From Streptomyces sp. RFCAC02 (GTDB lineage Bacteria; Actinomycetota; Actinomycetes; Streptomycetales; Streptomycetaceae), in assembly GCF_004193175.1 (NCBI RefSeq), contig NZ_SAUH01000001.1, positions 1,715,501-1,779,500 of the forward strand: a DNA stretch of 64,000 nucleotides, read 5' to 3'. Below the pieces are notes generated by a model. It worked only from the letters and a program-made list of their open reading frames with translations, was not told where the DNA came from and searched no databases. The position numbers were made by a program, and so were the translations under genes. Positions 8,390 through 18,871 of the stretch are shown here, one piece after another. The stretch's first letter is position 1, and each line of letters opens with the position of its first letter.

Positions 8390-9229
8390 ATGGCGGGGTC
8401 GGAGTTCGGCAGGATGGTGAGGAGCCGGCGGGACCGCGTCCCCCCGGAGGCCGCGGGGCTGCCCGCCGGCGGCCGGCGGCGCGCGGCCGGGTTGCGCCGC
8501 GAGGAGCTGGCCATGCTGGCCGGGGTCTCCGCCGACTACGTCACCCGCCTGGAGCAGGGCCGTGCCGAGAACCCGTCGCCGCAGGTGGTCGAGGCCCTGG
8601 CCAGGGCGCTGCGGCTGTCGACGCCCGAGCGCGGTCTGCTGTTCCGGCTGGCCGGGCTGTCGGAGCCGGCCCGGGGGACGGTGCCCACGGCCATCACGCC
8701 GGGCGTCCGGCGCATGCTGGACCGGCTGGGCGGGGTGCCCGTCGCCGTCCACGACGCGGTGTGGACGCTGCTGGTGGCCAACGGTCCGTACGCGGCGCTG
8801 ATGGGCGATCCGTCCGGGTGGCGCGGGATGGAGCGGAACGGCGTGTGGCGCACGTTCCTCGGCCGTCCGGGCCGCGTCGAGCACAGTACGCAGCCCCGCG
8901 CCGACCTGGAGGCGGCGCTGGTCGGTGACCTGCGGTCGGCGGCGGCCCGCTACCCGTCCGACCCGCGCGTGCGGGAGTTGGTCGCCGGGCTGCGGGCGGG
9001 CAGCGACCGGTTCGCGGCCCTGTGGGACGCGGGCACCGTGGGCCGCCACGAGCCGGCCGTCAAGACCGTCCACCACCCGGAGGCGGGCCTCCTGACGCTC
9101 GACTGCGACATCCTCACCGTGAACGGCGGCGACCTGCGCGTCATGATCTACACGGCGGAACCGGGCACGGACGAGGCGGAACGCCTGGCGCGGCTCACCG
9201 GCTCGGACACGCGGCCCGTGCTCGACTGA
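8390..9229 (+). CDS. XRE-family regulator with MmyB-like ligand-binding domain
   Basis: A 279-residue regulator. Residues about 5-85 form an XRE helix-turn-helix (RREELAMLAGVSADYVTRLEQGRAENPS), and the remaining 190 residues form the MmyB-like sensing domain (DAVWTLLVANGPYAALMGDPSG, DLRSAAARYPSDPRVRELV, KTVHHPEAGLLTLDCDIL). This family typically binds fatty-acid-like ligands and controls the adjacent SDR gene. The ATG at 8390 is preceded by a GGGGG stretch. Two direct repeats in the shared promoter are candidate operators. Confidence 0.9.
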   Translation: MAGSEFGRMVRSRRDRVPPEAAGLPAGGRRRAAGLRREELAMLAGVSADYVTRLEQGRAENPSPQVVEALARALRLSTPERGLLFRLAGLSEPARGTVPTAITPGVRRMLDRLGGVPVAVHDAVWTLLVANGPYAALMGDPSGWRGMERNGVWRTFLGRPGRVEHSTQPRADLEAALVGDLRSAAARYPSDPRVRELVAGLRAGSDRFAALWDAGTVGRHEPAVKTVHHPEAGLLTLDCDILTVNGGDLRVMIYTAEPGTDEAERLARLTGSDTRPVLD

Positions 9230-9305
9230 ACCCGGGCGCTTGAGATGCGCGCTGACCACCGGTTACGGTCACGCTAGCAACAATGCGCTGACGGGGGTGT
9301 TGGTG

Positions 9306-12300
9306 ATGGGGCGGCCTGCTGATTGGTCTCCGGTGGGGATGGAGTCGGATCCGACTCCGGGGAATCCGGACGAGGTCCGGACGCTGGCCGATGATTTGCA
9401 GACGTTCGCGGACGACGTGGGCGAGGCGCTGGGGAAGATCCGGGGGCTTGCCGGGGACAGCGCCGTCCAGGACTGGTCGGGATTGTCGGCCGATGCGTTC
9501 CGGGACGAGTTCGACGGTGTCCCGGAGAATCTGACCAAACTGCAGGACTCGTACGGCCTGTGTGCGCAGGCGTTGCAGACGTACTGGCCGAAGCTGGAGA
9601 CCGCGCAGGGGGACGCGGACCGGGCGCTGGAACGTGCCATCGCCGCGCAGGCCGACCTCACAGCCGCGCAGAATGCCCTGGGTGACGCACAGGACTGGGT
9701 GTCGCGCGCCGGTGACGAGGCCGACCGCCTGGAGCGCGAGGGCGAGGGTGCGCAGCCGCCGGACGATGCGGAGGTGCGTGCTGCGACGCGTGACCGGCAG
9801 GCCGCCCAGCAGGCGCAGGAGTCGGCGCAGGGGCGGGTGGACGACGCGCAGGGCCGTCTCGACGCCGCCCGCCAGTTGGCGGAGCAGGCGCGTGAGATGC
9901 GGGAGGACGCCGCCCGCGAGGCCGCACGTGACATCGATGAAGCGTCCGACGCCGGCATCCAGAACCGCAAGTGGTGGGAAGACGCCATCCACTGGGTGAC
10001 CGAGAACTGGGACACCATCGTCGACGTCTGCAAAGCCATCGTCGCGGTCCTGGGCATCGTCGTCATGATCATCGGCGGACCCCTCGCCTGGGTCGTCCTC
10101 GCCGCAGCCCTCGTCGTCCTCGCCGACACATTGATCAAATACGCCCGAGGAGAAGCCGGCCTCCTCGACGTCGCGTTCGCCGCACTCGACTGCATTCCCG
10201 GGATGAAGGGCCTCACCACCCTCGGCGGCCTCGCCCGCGGACTCAAGGGCGGCCTCGCCGCCGCCCGCACCGGCCTGCGCGGCATCCGCCAGGGCGCCCG
10301 CGGCCTCGGCCAAGCCCTGCGCCGCATGGGCCGCCAGGGCGACGACCTGGTCTGCCGCACCGACCCCATCGACATGGCCACCGGCGAAATGGTCATGACC
10401 GAGACGGACATCGAGCTCCCCGGCACCCTCCCCCTCGTCCTGCGCCGCCACCACCGCAGCTCACTCCGCGAGGGCCAGTGGTTCGGCCCCTCCTGGGCCT
10501 CCACCCTCGACCAGCGCCTCGTCCTCGACAACAGCGGCGCCCGCTTCGTCACCGACGACGGCATGATCCTCGACTACCCCGCCCCCTGCCCGACACCCCC
10601 GTCCACCCCGTCGAAGGCCCCCGCTGGCCACTGGCCTGGAACGGCGGCCCCGGCACCCCCATCACCGTCCACCAGCCCGAAACCGGCCGCACCCTCCACT
10701 TCGCCCCCGTCCCCGGCCGCCCCGGCGGCGAACTCCCCCTCACCGCCATCACCGACCGCAACGGCAACCGCATCCACCTCGCATACGACGCAAACGGCGC
10801 ACCCACCGACGTCATCCACGACGGCGGCTACCACATCGGCATCACCACCCACAACGGCCGCATCACCGAACTCCACCTCCTCAACCACCCCGAACACCCC
10901 CTCATCCGGCGCTTCGGCCACGACGACAACGGCAACCTCGCCGAGGTGATCGACTCCTCCGGCCTGCCGCAGCGGCTGTCCTACGACGGACGGCACCGCG
11001 TCACCGGCTGGGAGGACCGCAACGGCACCCGGTACCGCTACACGTACGACGACGACGGACGCTGCGTGGCGACCGAGGGCACCGACGGTTTCCTGAGCAG
11101 CGGCATCGTCTACGACACCGAGCACCACCGCACCCTGTTCACCGATTCGCTCGGCCACACGACCGTCTACCAGTTCAACGACTCGTACCAGCTCGTGACC
11201 GAGACGGACCCGCTCGGCAGCACGACGCACCGCACGTGGGACCGGTACGACCGCCTCCTCAGCAGGACGGACGCCCTCGGCCACACCACCCGCCACGCGT
11301 ACGACAGGGACGGCAACACGACGGAGATCGTCCGGCCCGACGGCACGGCCGTACGCGCCGAGTACGACGAACGGGCGCTGCCGACGAGCGTGACGGCGCC
11401 CGACGGCGCGCGGTGGGAGCACCACTACGACAGCCGGGGCAACCGGCTCGCCACCGTCGACCCGGCGGGCTTCCGCACCTCGTACTCGTACGACGCGGCC
11501 GGGCACCGCACCTCCGTCACGGACGCGCTGGGCGGGACGCGCCGCATCTCCTGCGACGGCGCGGGCCTGCCCGTCGCCGTGACCAATCCGCTGGGCCACA
11601 CGACTTCCGTCGAGCGCGACGCCTTCGGCCGGATCACCGCGGTCACGGACCCGCTGGGCCGGGTCACGCGGCTCGTCCGGACGCCGGAGGGCAGGATCAG
11701 CCGGCGCGAGATGCCCGACGGCAGCGGCGAGTCGTGGGTGTGGGACGCCGAGGGCAACCTGCGCTCCCACACCGACACGGCGGGCCGCGTCACGCGGTAC
11801 ACGCCGACCTCCTTCGACCAGGTGGCCTCGCGGACCGACCCCGACGGCACTGCCCACGCCTTCACCTACGACACCGAACTGCGGCTGCGCACGGTCACCA
11901 ACGCGCAGGGTCTCGTGTGGAGTTACGAGTACGACGCGGCGGGCCGCCTCACCGCCGAGACGGACTTCAACGGCCGCACCGTCACCTACACCCACGACGC
12001 CGCGGGGCGGCTCTCCTCCCGGACCAACGGCGCCGGCGAGGAGATCGTCTTCGTGCGGGACGCCTTGGGCCGCACCATCGAGCAGCGCACCGGCGACGGC
12101 GAGTCGGCCGTCTTCGTCCACGACGCCGCCGACCGGCTGCTGCGCGCGTCCAACGGGCAGGTGTCGCTCACCCACGAGCGGGACGTGCTGGGCCGCCTCC
12201 TCGCGGAATCGATCGGCGACCGCCGCACGGCGTACGCGTACGACGCGCTCGGCCGCTGCACCGAACGCGTCACGCCGAGCGGCCACACGTCGCGGTGGGC

Positions 12301-13720
12301 CTTCGACGCGGCGGGGCGTCCCGTCTCGGTGCGCGGCGACGCGGGCTCGCTCGACTTCACGTACGACACGGTGGGCCACGAGATCGAACGGCGACTCGAC
12401 ACCGGCGCCGTGCTCAGCCAGTCGTGGGACGATCTCGACCGTCTCACCGGCCAGGAGATCACCGGCACGGCGGGCGGCGTCCTGCAGCGCCGCAGCTACG
12501 CGTACCGCGCTGACGGCATCCCCACCGAGATCGACGAACTCTCCTCGGGCGGCCGCCGGTTCGACCTGGACGCCGGCGGACGTGTCACCGCCGTGCACGG
12601 CCGGGACTGGCGCGAGAACTACGCCTACGACACCGCGGGCAACCTCACCCACCTGACCGTCCCGGACGGTCCGGAGAGCGGCGACCGCGCGTTCACGGGC
12701 ACGCTCCCGCGGCACGCAGGCCGTACCCGCTACGAGCACGACGCACAGGGCCGAGTCGTACGGCGCACACGCCGCCTGCTCAACGGCCAGTCGCGGACGT
12801 GGACCTACGCGTGGGACGCGTACGACCGCCTCGTCTCGGTCACCGACCCGTCCGGCGCGCGGTGGCGCTACCTCTACGACCCGCTGGGCCGGCGGGTGGC
12901 CAAACAGCGCCTCGGCCCGGAGGGGGACGGCGGCGGCGAGCGCACCGACTTCGTGTGGGACGGCACCCGGCTGGCGGAACAGGCGGGTCCCGACGGCTCG
13001 TTCACGACCTGGGAGTACACGCCGGGCACGCACCGGCCGCTCAGCCAGACGACACGGGTGCCCGCCGGGGCGGAGCCGGACCAGGCCGCGTACGACAGCC
13101 GGTTCCACGCCATCGTCACGGACCTCGTCGGCACGCCGACGGAACTGGTCGGCGCGGACGGCGCGATCGCGTGGCGGCGGCGCGCGTCCCTGTGGGGGAC
13201 GGAGCAGCGGCCGGCGGACGGCGGCACGGACTGCCCGATCGGTTTCCCCGGCCAGTACCGCGACGCCGAATCGGGCTTCCACTACAACTACTTCCGCCAC
13301 TACGACGCGGAGACCGCCCGCTACGCGTCGCCGGACCCGCTGGGTCTCGATCCCGCGCCGAACCACCACGCGTACGTGCCCAATCCGCTGGCGCACCTGG
13401 ACCCGCTCGGGCTCGTCGGGTGCACGCACACGCTGCCCGACCTGCCGAGGTCGCTCGACCAGATCACCGACGGCCCCGGCGACTGCGCGGACGTGGCACG
13501 CCGTATCCAGGAGAACCTCGGCAGCGGGGACGTCGTTCGATTCGACCGCGAATTCCCGAACTTCGGCCCCTACCAGGGGCAGCACAACGAATGGTCGCAC
13601 CATGTCGTGGTGGTCAGGGAGGGGCGCGTGTACGACGCCTTCACCCCGGCGAATGGGGTCACCATCGATGAGTACAAGGCGCTGTGGGATTATGGCGACG
13701 TGATCAACTTCGGATTCTGA
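9306..13720 (+). CDS. RHS/YD-repeat polymorphic toxin with papain-like C-terminal domain (frameshifted)
   Basis: About 1,470 residues after correcting one frameshift. Order: WXG100-like start, coiled coil (residues about 100-215), two hydrophobic segments (about 235-275), a DUF6531-type region (DPIDMATGEMVMTETDIELP), many YD repeats, the RHS core end (YRDAESGFHYNYFRHYD, YASPDPLGL), and a variable tip of about 95 residues. The tip carries GDCADVA, SHHVVVV and VYDAF, a plausible Cys-His-Asp triad of a papain-like toxin. The frame changes at a five-C run (10582-10586); one extra C would restore it. The N-terminus suggests type VII-like export. The immunity candidate follows 10 bases downstream. 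Confidence 0.85.
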
Positions 13721-13730
13721 GGAATTGGCC

Positions 13731-14108
13731 ATGACTCACCGGGCGCAGTGCGCGCAATTGCATGCCAGGCCGGCCCTTTACGGGCTCAAGCCGTCGTACG
13801 GGGAGGCCGTGACCTTCCTGCGGGGCTACGACCTGGCCACCGACGGCGGGGCGCTGCGCGGATTCACGGAATGGCTGGTCGTACGGTCCGGCCACCGCAC
13901 GAGCCTCGCGTGGCCGGCGCTCGCACTGCGCACGGCCCTAGCGGTCCCGCCGGACGCGTCCTTCTCCGCCGGCGCATTGACGGAGGAGCAGGACCGGGCG
14001 GCATTCGACGCGCTCTTCACACTGCTCGACGAATTCTTCGCCGCCACGCAATCCCCCATGGCCCTGGCGCGGATGTATTCCGACTACCGCGCCCTCATGG
14101 AGGACTAG
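13731..14108 (+). CDS. Probable immunity protein for the RHS toxin
   Basis: A 125-residue soluble, acidic, mostly helical protein with no family that I recognise. It starts 10 bases after the toxin stop with GAGGA well placed before ATG 13731; a TTG two codons upstream is less likely. Position directly behind a polymorphic toxin tip, small size and lack of any export signal are the usual marks of a cognate immunity gene. The function is inferred from context only. Confidence 0.6.
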   Translation: MTHRAQCAQLHARPALYGLKPSYGEAVTFLRGYDLATDGGALRGFTEWLVVRSGHRTSLAWPALALRTALAVPPDASFSAGALTEEQDRAAFDALFTLLDEFFAATQSPMALARMYSDYRALMED

Positions 14109-14220
14109 CACTCCCGAACCCTCCGCCGTGACCGAGGTCACATGCCGCCGGTGCATAGGGGCGCGGTCGCCGATGCCTTACCCCTGGTGTGGGTGACCGG
14201 CGAGAGCGAGGGCGGAGCGG

Positions 14221-14730
14221 ATGGGGCAGGCTCGTGCCGGTGCGTTCGAGGAGTTCGTCGCGGCCCGCTGGTCGGGGCTCCTCCACCTCGCCCGGCTGCT
14301 CACCGCCGGGGACCGGCACCGCGCCGAGGACCTGCTGCAGGAGTCGCTGGTCAGGCTCTGGGCCGCGTGGCCGAAGGTCGCCGACGGGGCTCCCGAGGCG
14401 TACGTGCGCAGGGTGATGGCACGGGCGGCCGCGCGCTCGGCGCGGCGGCGGTGGTGGGGCGAGCGTCCCGTCGACCGGCTGCCGGAGACGCCGGCCGCCG
14501 GCGGCGACATGTCCGCGGCCGTGGCGGAGCGCTCGCGCCTGGAGGCCGCGCTGAGCCTCCTGCCGCCGAAGCAGCGGGCCGCCGTCGTCCTGCGCTACTA
14601 CGAGGACCTTCCCGAGGGCCAGGTGGCGGACGCGCTCGGCTGCCCTGTCGGCACCGCACGCTCCCACGTCGCCCGCGGCGTGGCGCGGCTGCGGACGCTC
14701 CTGGCCGATGTCGTCGAGCCGGTGGGGTGA
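14221..14730 (+). CDS. SigE-family ECF RNA polymerase sigma factor
   Basis: A 169-residue sigma factor with region 2 (LLTAGDRHRAEDLLQESLVRLWAAWPKV) and region 4 (ALSLLPPKQRAAVVLRYYEDL, then VADALGCPVGTARSHVARGVARL). The size, and the absence of a long region 3 or C-terminal extension, match the actinobacterial SigE-like group (sigma-70, group 4). GGAG precedes the ATG. The next gene encodes a small single-pass membrane protein and is probably its anti-sigma partner. The stimulus is unknown. Confidence 0.9.
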   Translation: MGQARAGAFEEFVAARWSGLLHLARLLTAGDRHRAEDLLQESLVRLWAAWPKVADGAPEAYVRRVMARAAARSARRRWWGERPVDRLPETPAAGGDMSAAVAERSRLEAALSLLPPKQRAAVVLRYYEDLPEGQVADALGCPVGTARSHVARGVARLRTLLADVVEPVG

Positions 14731-14742
14731 AGGAGAGACGTC

Positions 14743-15117
14743 ATGGACCCGTTCGAACGGCAGCTCGCGCAGTTGATGCGGCGGGAGCGGGAGCACGTCC
14801 CGTTCGCGCCGGAGCAGCGGGAACGGCTGCGGGCCGGGGTCGCGGCCCGGCGCCGGCTGCGGGCGGCGGGCAGGGCGGCCGGTTCGGGGCTCGCGGTCGC
14901 GGGGCTCGCGACCGGGCTGTTCCTGCTGTCCGGCGCGTCGGCGGGGGACGCGCCCGGCGATCCGCCGCTGCGGCCCGCGTCCGGTCCGCCGTCGTCCGGG
15001 CGCACGGCGCCGCCCCCGTCCCCGGACGCGACGCGGTCACTCCCGGACGGCCTCACCACGCCCCCGGCGACGACGGACGGGAGCACCACGGAGGACGGCG
15101 CGACACGGGCCGGTTAG
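14743..15117 (+). CDS. Small single-pass membrane protein, probable anti-sigma partner
   Basis: A 124-residue protein beginning 12 bases after the sigma gene, preceded by GGAGAG. A cytoplasmic N-terminal 45 residues rich in Arg and Glu is followed by one transmembrane helix (GSGLAVAGLATGLFLLSGAS) and a Pro/Thr/Ser-rich extracytoplasmic tail. This layout matches the short proteins encoded behind SigE-type sigma factors in Streptomyces. No zinc-binding HxxxCxxC motif is present, so a classical ZAS anti-sigma domain is not supported. Confidence 0.6.
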   Translation: MDPFERQLAQLMRREREHVPFAPEQRERLRAGVAARRRLRAAGRAAGSGLAVAGLATGLFLLSGASAGDAPGDPPLRPASGPPSSGRTAPPPSPDATRSLPDGLTTPPATTDGSTTEDGATRAG

Positions 15118-15234
15118 CGCCCCCCGCGCACGCCCCCCGTATCGTCGCGACCCGACCTTTCCGGGCGCGCGGCGGAGCCGGCGCGCGCCCCCCACTCCCC
15201 CGCCGACCGCACGACACCCCGGAACGGACGCCCG

Positions 15235-16476
15235 ATGACCGCCACCCCGCCCACCGGCACGACACCGGCCGCCGTCCCCGCGCAGCGCTCCCCCGCGCGG
15301 GAGACGGGACGGCCCCGCGGGCGGCGGCGCCTGCCGCGCGGCCGGCTGACCGCGACCGATCTGCGGGTGCTGCGGCTCTACCTGTTCACGCGGGTGGGCA
15401 TGGCGCTCATCGCGTACTGCGCCACCTGGCTCGACCCCGAGGCCGACGGCAGGACGCCCGGCACGTGGCTGTCCCGCTGGGAGCACTGGGACTGGGGGCA
15501 CTACCTGCACATAGCGCAGAACGGCTACTTCGTCACGCCGCCGGGCCAGGACCCGGTGACGGACGAACGCGTGGCGTTCTTCCCCGGGTTCCCGTTCGCG
15601 CTGCGCGCCGTCCACGCGCTGGTCGGGAACTGGACCGTCGCCGGCCTGCTGATATCCCTGGCCGGCGGTGCCGTGGCCGTGGTGGCGCTGGCGCGCATAG
15701 CGGGGCTCGGGCGGGGCGACGGCGCGGCGGCCGGCCGGCGGGCGGCCGCGTTCTGGCTGCTGTCGCCGACCGCCGTCTTCCTCGCCGCCGGGTACACCGA
15801 GGCGCTGTTCCTGGCGTTCGCGCTGCCGGCCTGGCTCGCGGCGAAGAACCGGCACTGGGCGCTCGCCGGCCTCCTCGGCGCGGCAGCGACGACCGTGCGG
15901 ATCAGCGGCCTGTTCCTCGCCGCGGCGATCCTGGTGGAGTTCCTGCTGGCGCACCGCGGCCGGCCCTGGCGCGACCGGCTGCGGGCGCTGCCCTGGTGCG
16001 CGGTGCCGGCCGTGCCCGCCGCCGCGTACATGGCGTACCTGTACGCGAGGACGGACGACTGGATGGCGTGGAAGCACGCGCAGGAACGCGGCTGGAACCG
16101 TGACTTCCACACGCCCGTCGAGGCGTTCCGCAACACGTGGCGGGCCGCGTTCGACCATGCCCAGTCCGCCGGGTTCGCCATGGAGTTCCAGCTCGAGATG
16201 GCCGCCATGGTGGTGGGGGTGCTGCTGCTGGCCGTCCTGCTGGTGCGCCGCCACTGGCCGGAGGCCGTCTTCGTGGCGCTCAACCTCTACGCGCTGGGCA
16301 CGTCGTACTGGTTCCTGTCCGTTCCCCGCTCCGCCCTGCTCTGGTGGCCGCTGTGGATCGGACTGGCACGGCTGAGCCTGCGGTGGTCCTGGGTGAAGGA
16401 GGCGTACGCGGCCATCGCCGCACCCCTGATGGTCGTCCTCGCCCTCACCTTCACGTCCGGCGGCTGGGCCGGCTGA
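15235..16476 (+). CDS. Polytopic membrane protein, PIG-V/mannosyltransferase-like
   Basis: A 413-residue integral membrane protein with about 8-10 hydrophobic helices after a basic, Pro-rich N-terminus of about 45 residues. Features typical of the PIG-V-like GT-C family are WEHWDWGHYLHIAQNGY in the first extracytoplasmic loop, AFFPGFPFALR, and SPTAVFLAAGYTEALFLAFALPAWLAA split over two helices. Relatives transfer mannose from polyprenyl-phosphate donors. In Streptomyces the acceptor is generally unknown. It stands alone, transcribed in the same direction as the sigma operon. Confidence 0.8.
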   Translation: MTATPPTGTTPAAVPAQRSPARETGRPRGRRRLPRGRLTATDLRVLRLYLFTRVGMALIAYCATWLDPEADGRTPGTWLSRWEHWDWGHYLHIAQNGYFVTPPGQDPVTDERVAFFPGFPFALRAVHALVGNWTVAGLLISLAGGAVAVVALARIAGLGRGDGAAAGRRAAAFWLLSPTAVFLAAGYTEALFLAFALPAWLAAKNRHWALAGLLGAAATTVRISGLFLAAAILVEFLLAHRGRPWRDRLRALPWCAVPAVPAAAYMAYLYARTDDWMAWKHAQERGWNRDFHTPVEAFRNTWRAAFDHAQSAGFAMEFQLEMAAMVVGVLLLAVLLVRRHWPEAVFVALNLYALGTSYWFLSVPRSALLWWPLWIGLARLSLRWSWVKEAYAAIAAPLMVVLALTFTSGGWAG

Positions 16477-16588
16477 CGCTCCGTCTCCCGCGCCCGCGCG
16501 AACGTCGCGAACTCCGGCGTGCAACCCTTCACGCGCCCGGGTAGTCGAACACGGTGTCCATTCACCTGCGCTTCACCTGGGGGAAGAC

Positions 16589-17161
16589 TTGCGCCTGCAC
16601 CGCATCGCCGCTTCGACCGCGGCGACCGCCGCCCTCCTGTCCATCGGCACGCTCGCCGCGGCGCCCGCCGTCGCCGCGCCCGCCGGAACCGTTCACCCCG
16701 GCGCCGACGACTCCCACTGCCTGTGGTGGTACGACACGGACGTGCTCGACGTGAGACTCGTGGGCATCCCCGACCCGGTGGTCGCCGGCACCTGGAACCT
16801 CCTCACCTACCGCGTCACCAACACCTACGACAGGCCGGTCGACGGCCTGGTGGCCCTCGCCGACATCTCCGCCTACGACCCCTCCGTCCTCACGGGCGAC
16901 GCGGACGTGCCGCTGCGGGCGCAGTGGAAGGCGGACGGTGTGTGGACGGATCTCGACCCGGCGGGCTGGTACGACTGGTTCGGCACGACGGACCCGCTGC
17001 AGCCCGGTGAGTCCGCGACCGTCCGCATCCGGATCAAGCCGGCGGCGGACGCCCCGGAGGACACCCTCGGCTCGGCCGCCTACGGAGCGGCCAACGTCGA
17101 CACCGGCATGTGCGAACGGACCCTGACCGACCTGGAGTTCGACATCGTCACGGCTCCCTGA
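16589..17161 (+). CDS. Secreted protein of unknown function
   Basis: A 190-residue exported protein using a TTG start behind GGGGGAAG. The signal peptide spans residues 1 to about 30 (basic MRLHR, hydrophobic core, AVAAPA cleavage region). The mature part is acidic with two Cys residues (HCLWWY near the N-terminus and GMCERT near the C-terminus) that could form a disulphide, and a beta-rich pattern (WNLLTYRVTNTYDRPVDGLVALADISAYD) resembling DUF11/CARDB-like beta-sandwich domains. No enzyme motif is visible. Confidence 0.75.
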   Translation: MRLHRIAASTAATAALLSIGTLAAAPAVAAPAGTVHPGADDSHCLWWYDTDVLDVRLVGIPDPVVAGTWNLLTYRVTNTYDRPVDGLVALADISAYDPSVLTGDADVPLRAQWKADGVWTDLDPAGWYDWFGTTDPLQPGESATVRIRIKPAADAPEDTLGSAAYGAANVDTGMCERTLTDLEFDIVTAP

Positions 17162-17250
17162 CCCGGCCGTCCCCGACGTCTCCCGGCCGCTGTGTCAGTG
17201 CCCGCTGCCATGATGGCACCGACAGCACAGGAACGGGCGGGAGCGGGGAC

Positions 17251-18804
17251 ATGCCGGAACGAGCACTGCGGCGGATCGTCGACGAGTTGACCGGGCGTGC
17301 CCCTGCCGGCTGGACACGGGCGCAGCTCACCAGCACGGCCGGCCGGGGCGCCGTCTCGGTGTCCGGCGGCTACACCGTCCCCGGCCGGCCGGTGACGAGC
17401 CTGCCGGCCTCCGCCCTCTTCATGCCGGTGAACGGGCTGGCGGACGCCCTGCGGGAGGCGCGTGGCTGGGAGCGCACCGAGCTGGAGATCACGTGCCGGT
17501 CGTCCAGCCGGTACGCGCTCCTCGCCACCGGGAGCGGCGTCACGGGCTGCCTGAGCAGACGCGACGGTTTCATGGCCGAACTCGACGCGGAGGCCCGGCC
17601 GCCGCAGCCCGGCTCCGGGCAGCCGGCGGGCGGCGCGGCCCCCGCGGGCGACCCGGAGCGGGCGGTGGCGCTGTTCCGTACGTACCTGGAGCGCCGCGCC
17701 GCGATTCTCGGCCGCTCCGAGGAGCAGGCACCGCCGGCCACGCCCGCTGCCCTCGACGACGCGGAACGCCGCCTCGGCCGCCGACTGCCGGAGGATCTGC
17801 GCGCGCTGTACCTGGTGGCCGACGGCGACGGCGTCGACTACGACCACCACTACCTGTTCGGCGACGCCTGGCTCGGGCTCACGGGCATGGTCGCCGCGTA
17901 CGGGATCCTGGACCAGGTGGTCTCCTCCCCGTGGGAACTGGCCTGGGACTCCGTCGTGTTCGACGCCGACCCGCCCGACACGGTGCGCCGCTGCGGCGCC
18001 CACCCGGCGTGGCTGCCGTTCGCCTCCGGCGAGGACGGCAACTACCTGGCCGTCGACCTGTCCCCGGCCCGCGACGGCCGGCCGGGGCAGGTCATCCGCA
18101 TCGGCCGCGACCACCACGAGGGGCCCGCGTACGTCGCCGACTCGGTCACGTCCCTGCTCGCCGGGCTCCTGGAGCAGCTCGACCGGGAGGCGTACGAGCA
18201 GGACGACGACCGCCTGTACGTCGCGCGTCCCGCCCCCGCGGGTCCGCGCCGCGTCATCGGCGAGCTGCCCGACCGGATACCGGGGGACCTCCAGGCCGCC
18301 CACCTCCACGCCGAAGGACCGGTCGACCTCGCACCGCTCACCGCCGCGCCGCGCCTGCGGCTGCTGCAGGTCGGCCTCGGGTTCGCCTCGGATCTGACGC
18401 CCGTCCGGTCCCTGCCGGTCGAGGTCCTGCGGGCCGGCGTGGCCGACGGGGGCCTGACGCCCCTGCGGGGCCATCCCCACCTCGCCGCCCTCAGCCTCGG
18501 GAGCACGGATCCCGTCGACATCGGGGACCTGCGCACCCTTCCCGGCCTGCACGGCCTGGACCTCACGCGGGCCGTGGTCCGTGATCTGTCGGTGCTCGGC
18601 GACCTGCCGGGCCTCCGCTACCTGGCCCTGACGGCGCCCCAGTGGTCGGCCCTCCTCGACGCCGGCGCGGCCCCGCCGGCGCTCGCCGCCGCGCGGCTCG
18701 CCGACAGCGAGGCGTCCCTCGGCGAGGCCCTGGCCTGGGCGTCCCGTCTCGGCGTCGACACGGGAGAGGTGTTCCGCGCCTCCGGCAACTTCACGGTCTC
18801 CTGA
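17251..18804 (+). CDS. SMI1/KNR4-domain protein with repeat-like C-terminus
   Basis: A 517-residue cytoplasmic protein. After an N-terminal domain of about 125 residues, an SMI1/KNR4 (SUKH) domain is seen as PAALDDAERRLGRRLPEDL followed by LYLVADGDG and WLPFASGEDGNYLAVDL. The C-terminal 190 residues are Leu-rich and may form a repeat structure (LTPVRSLPVEVLRAG, LTPLRGHPHLAALSLGS). SUKH domains often serve as immunity proteins in toxin loci, though in Streptomyces many stand alone. ATG 17251 is the first good start with GGAG upstream. Confidence 0.8.
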   Translation: MPERALRRIVDELTGRAPAGWTRAQLTSTAGRGAVSVSGGYTVPGRPVTSLPASALFMPVNGLADALREARGWERTELEITCRSSSRYALLATGSGVTGCLSRRDGFMAELDAEARPPQPGSGQPAGGAAPAGDPERAVALFRTYLERRAAILGRSEEQAPPATPAALDDAERRLGRRLPEDLRALYLVADGDGVDYDHHYLFGDAWLGLTGMVAAYGILDQVVSSPWELAWDSVVFDADPPDTVRRCGAHPAWLPFASGEDGNYLAVDLSPARDGRPGQVIRIGRDHHEGPAYVADSVTSLLAGLLEQLDREAYEQDDDRLYVARPAPAGPRRVIGELPDRIPGDLQAAHLHAEGPVDLAPLTAAPRLRLLQVGLGFASDLTPVRSLPVEVLRAGVADGGLTPLRGHPHLAALSLGSTDPVDIGDLRTLPGLHGLDLTRAVVRDLSVLGDLPGLRYLALTAPQWSALLDAGAAPPALAAARLADSEASLGEALAWASRLGVDTGEVFRASGNFTVS

Positions 18805-18871
18805 ACCCGCCGCCGTCCCCGGCGGATACGGTGGCCGTCCGGCGCAGGAGGACGACCGAACGGGAGGCGGC

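Noticed and set aside
10574..13732. A 1,052-codon open frame antisense to the RHS gene
   Set aside because: It is a GC-driven shadow of the YD-repeat frame, with no domain sense or ribosome site.
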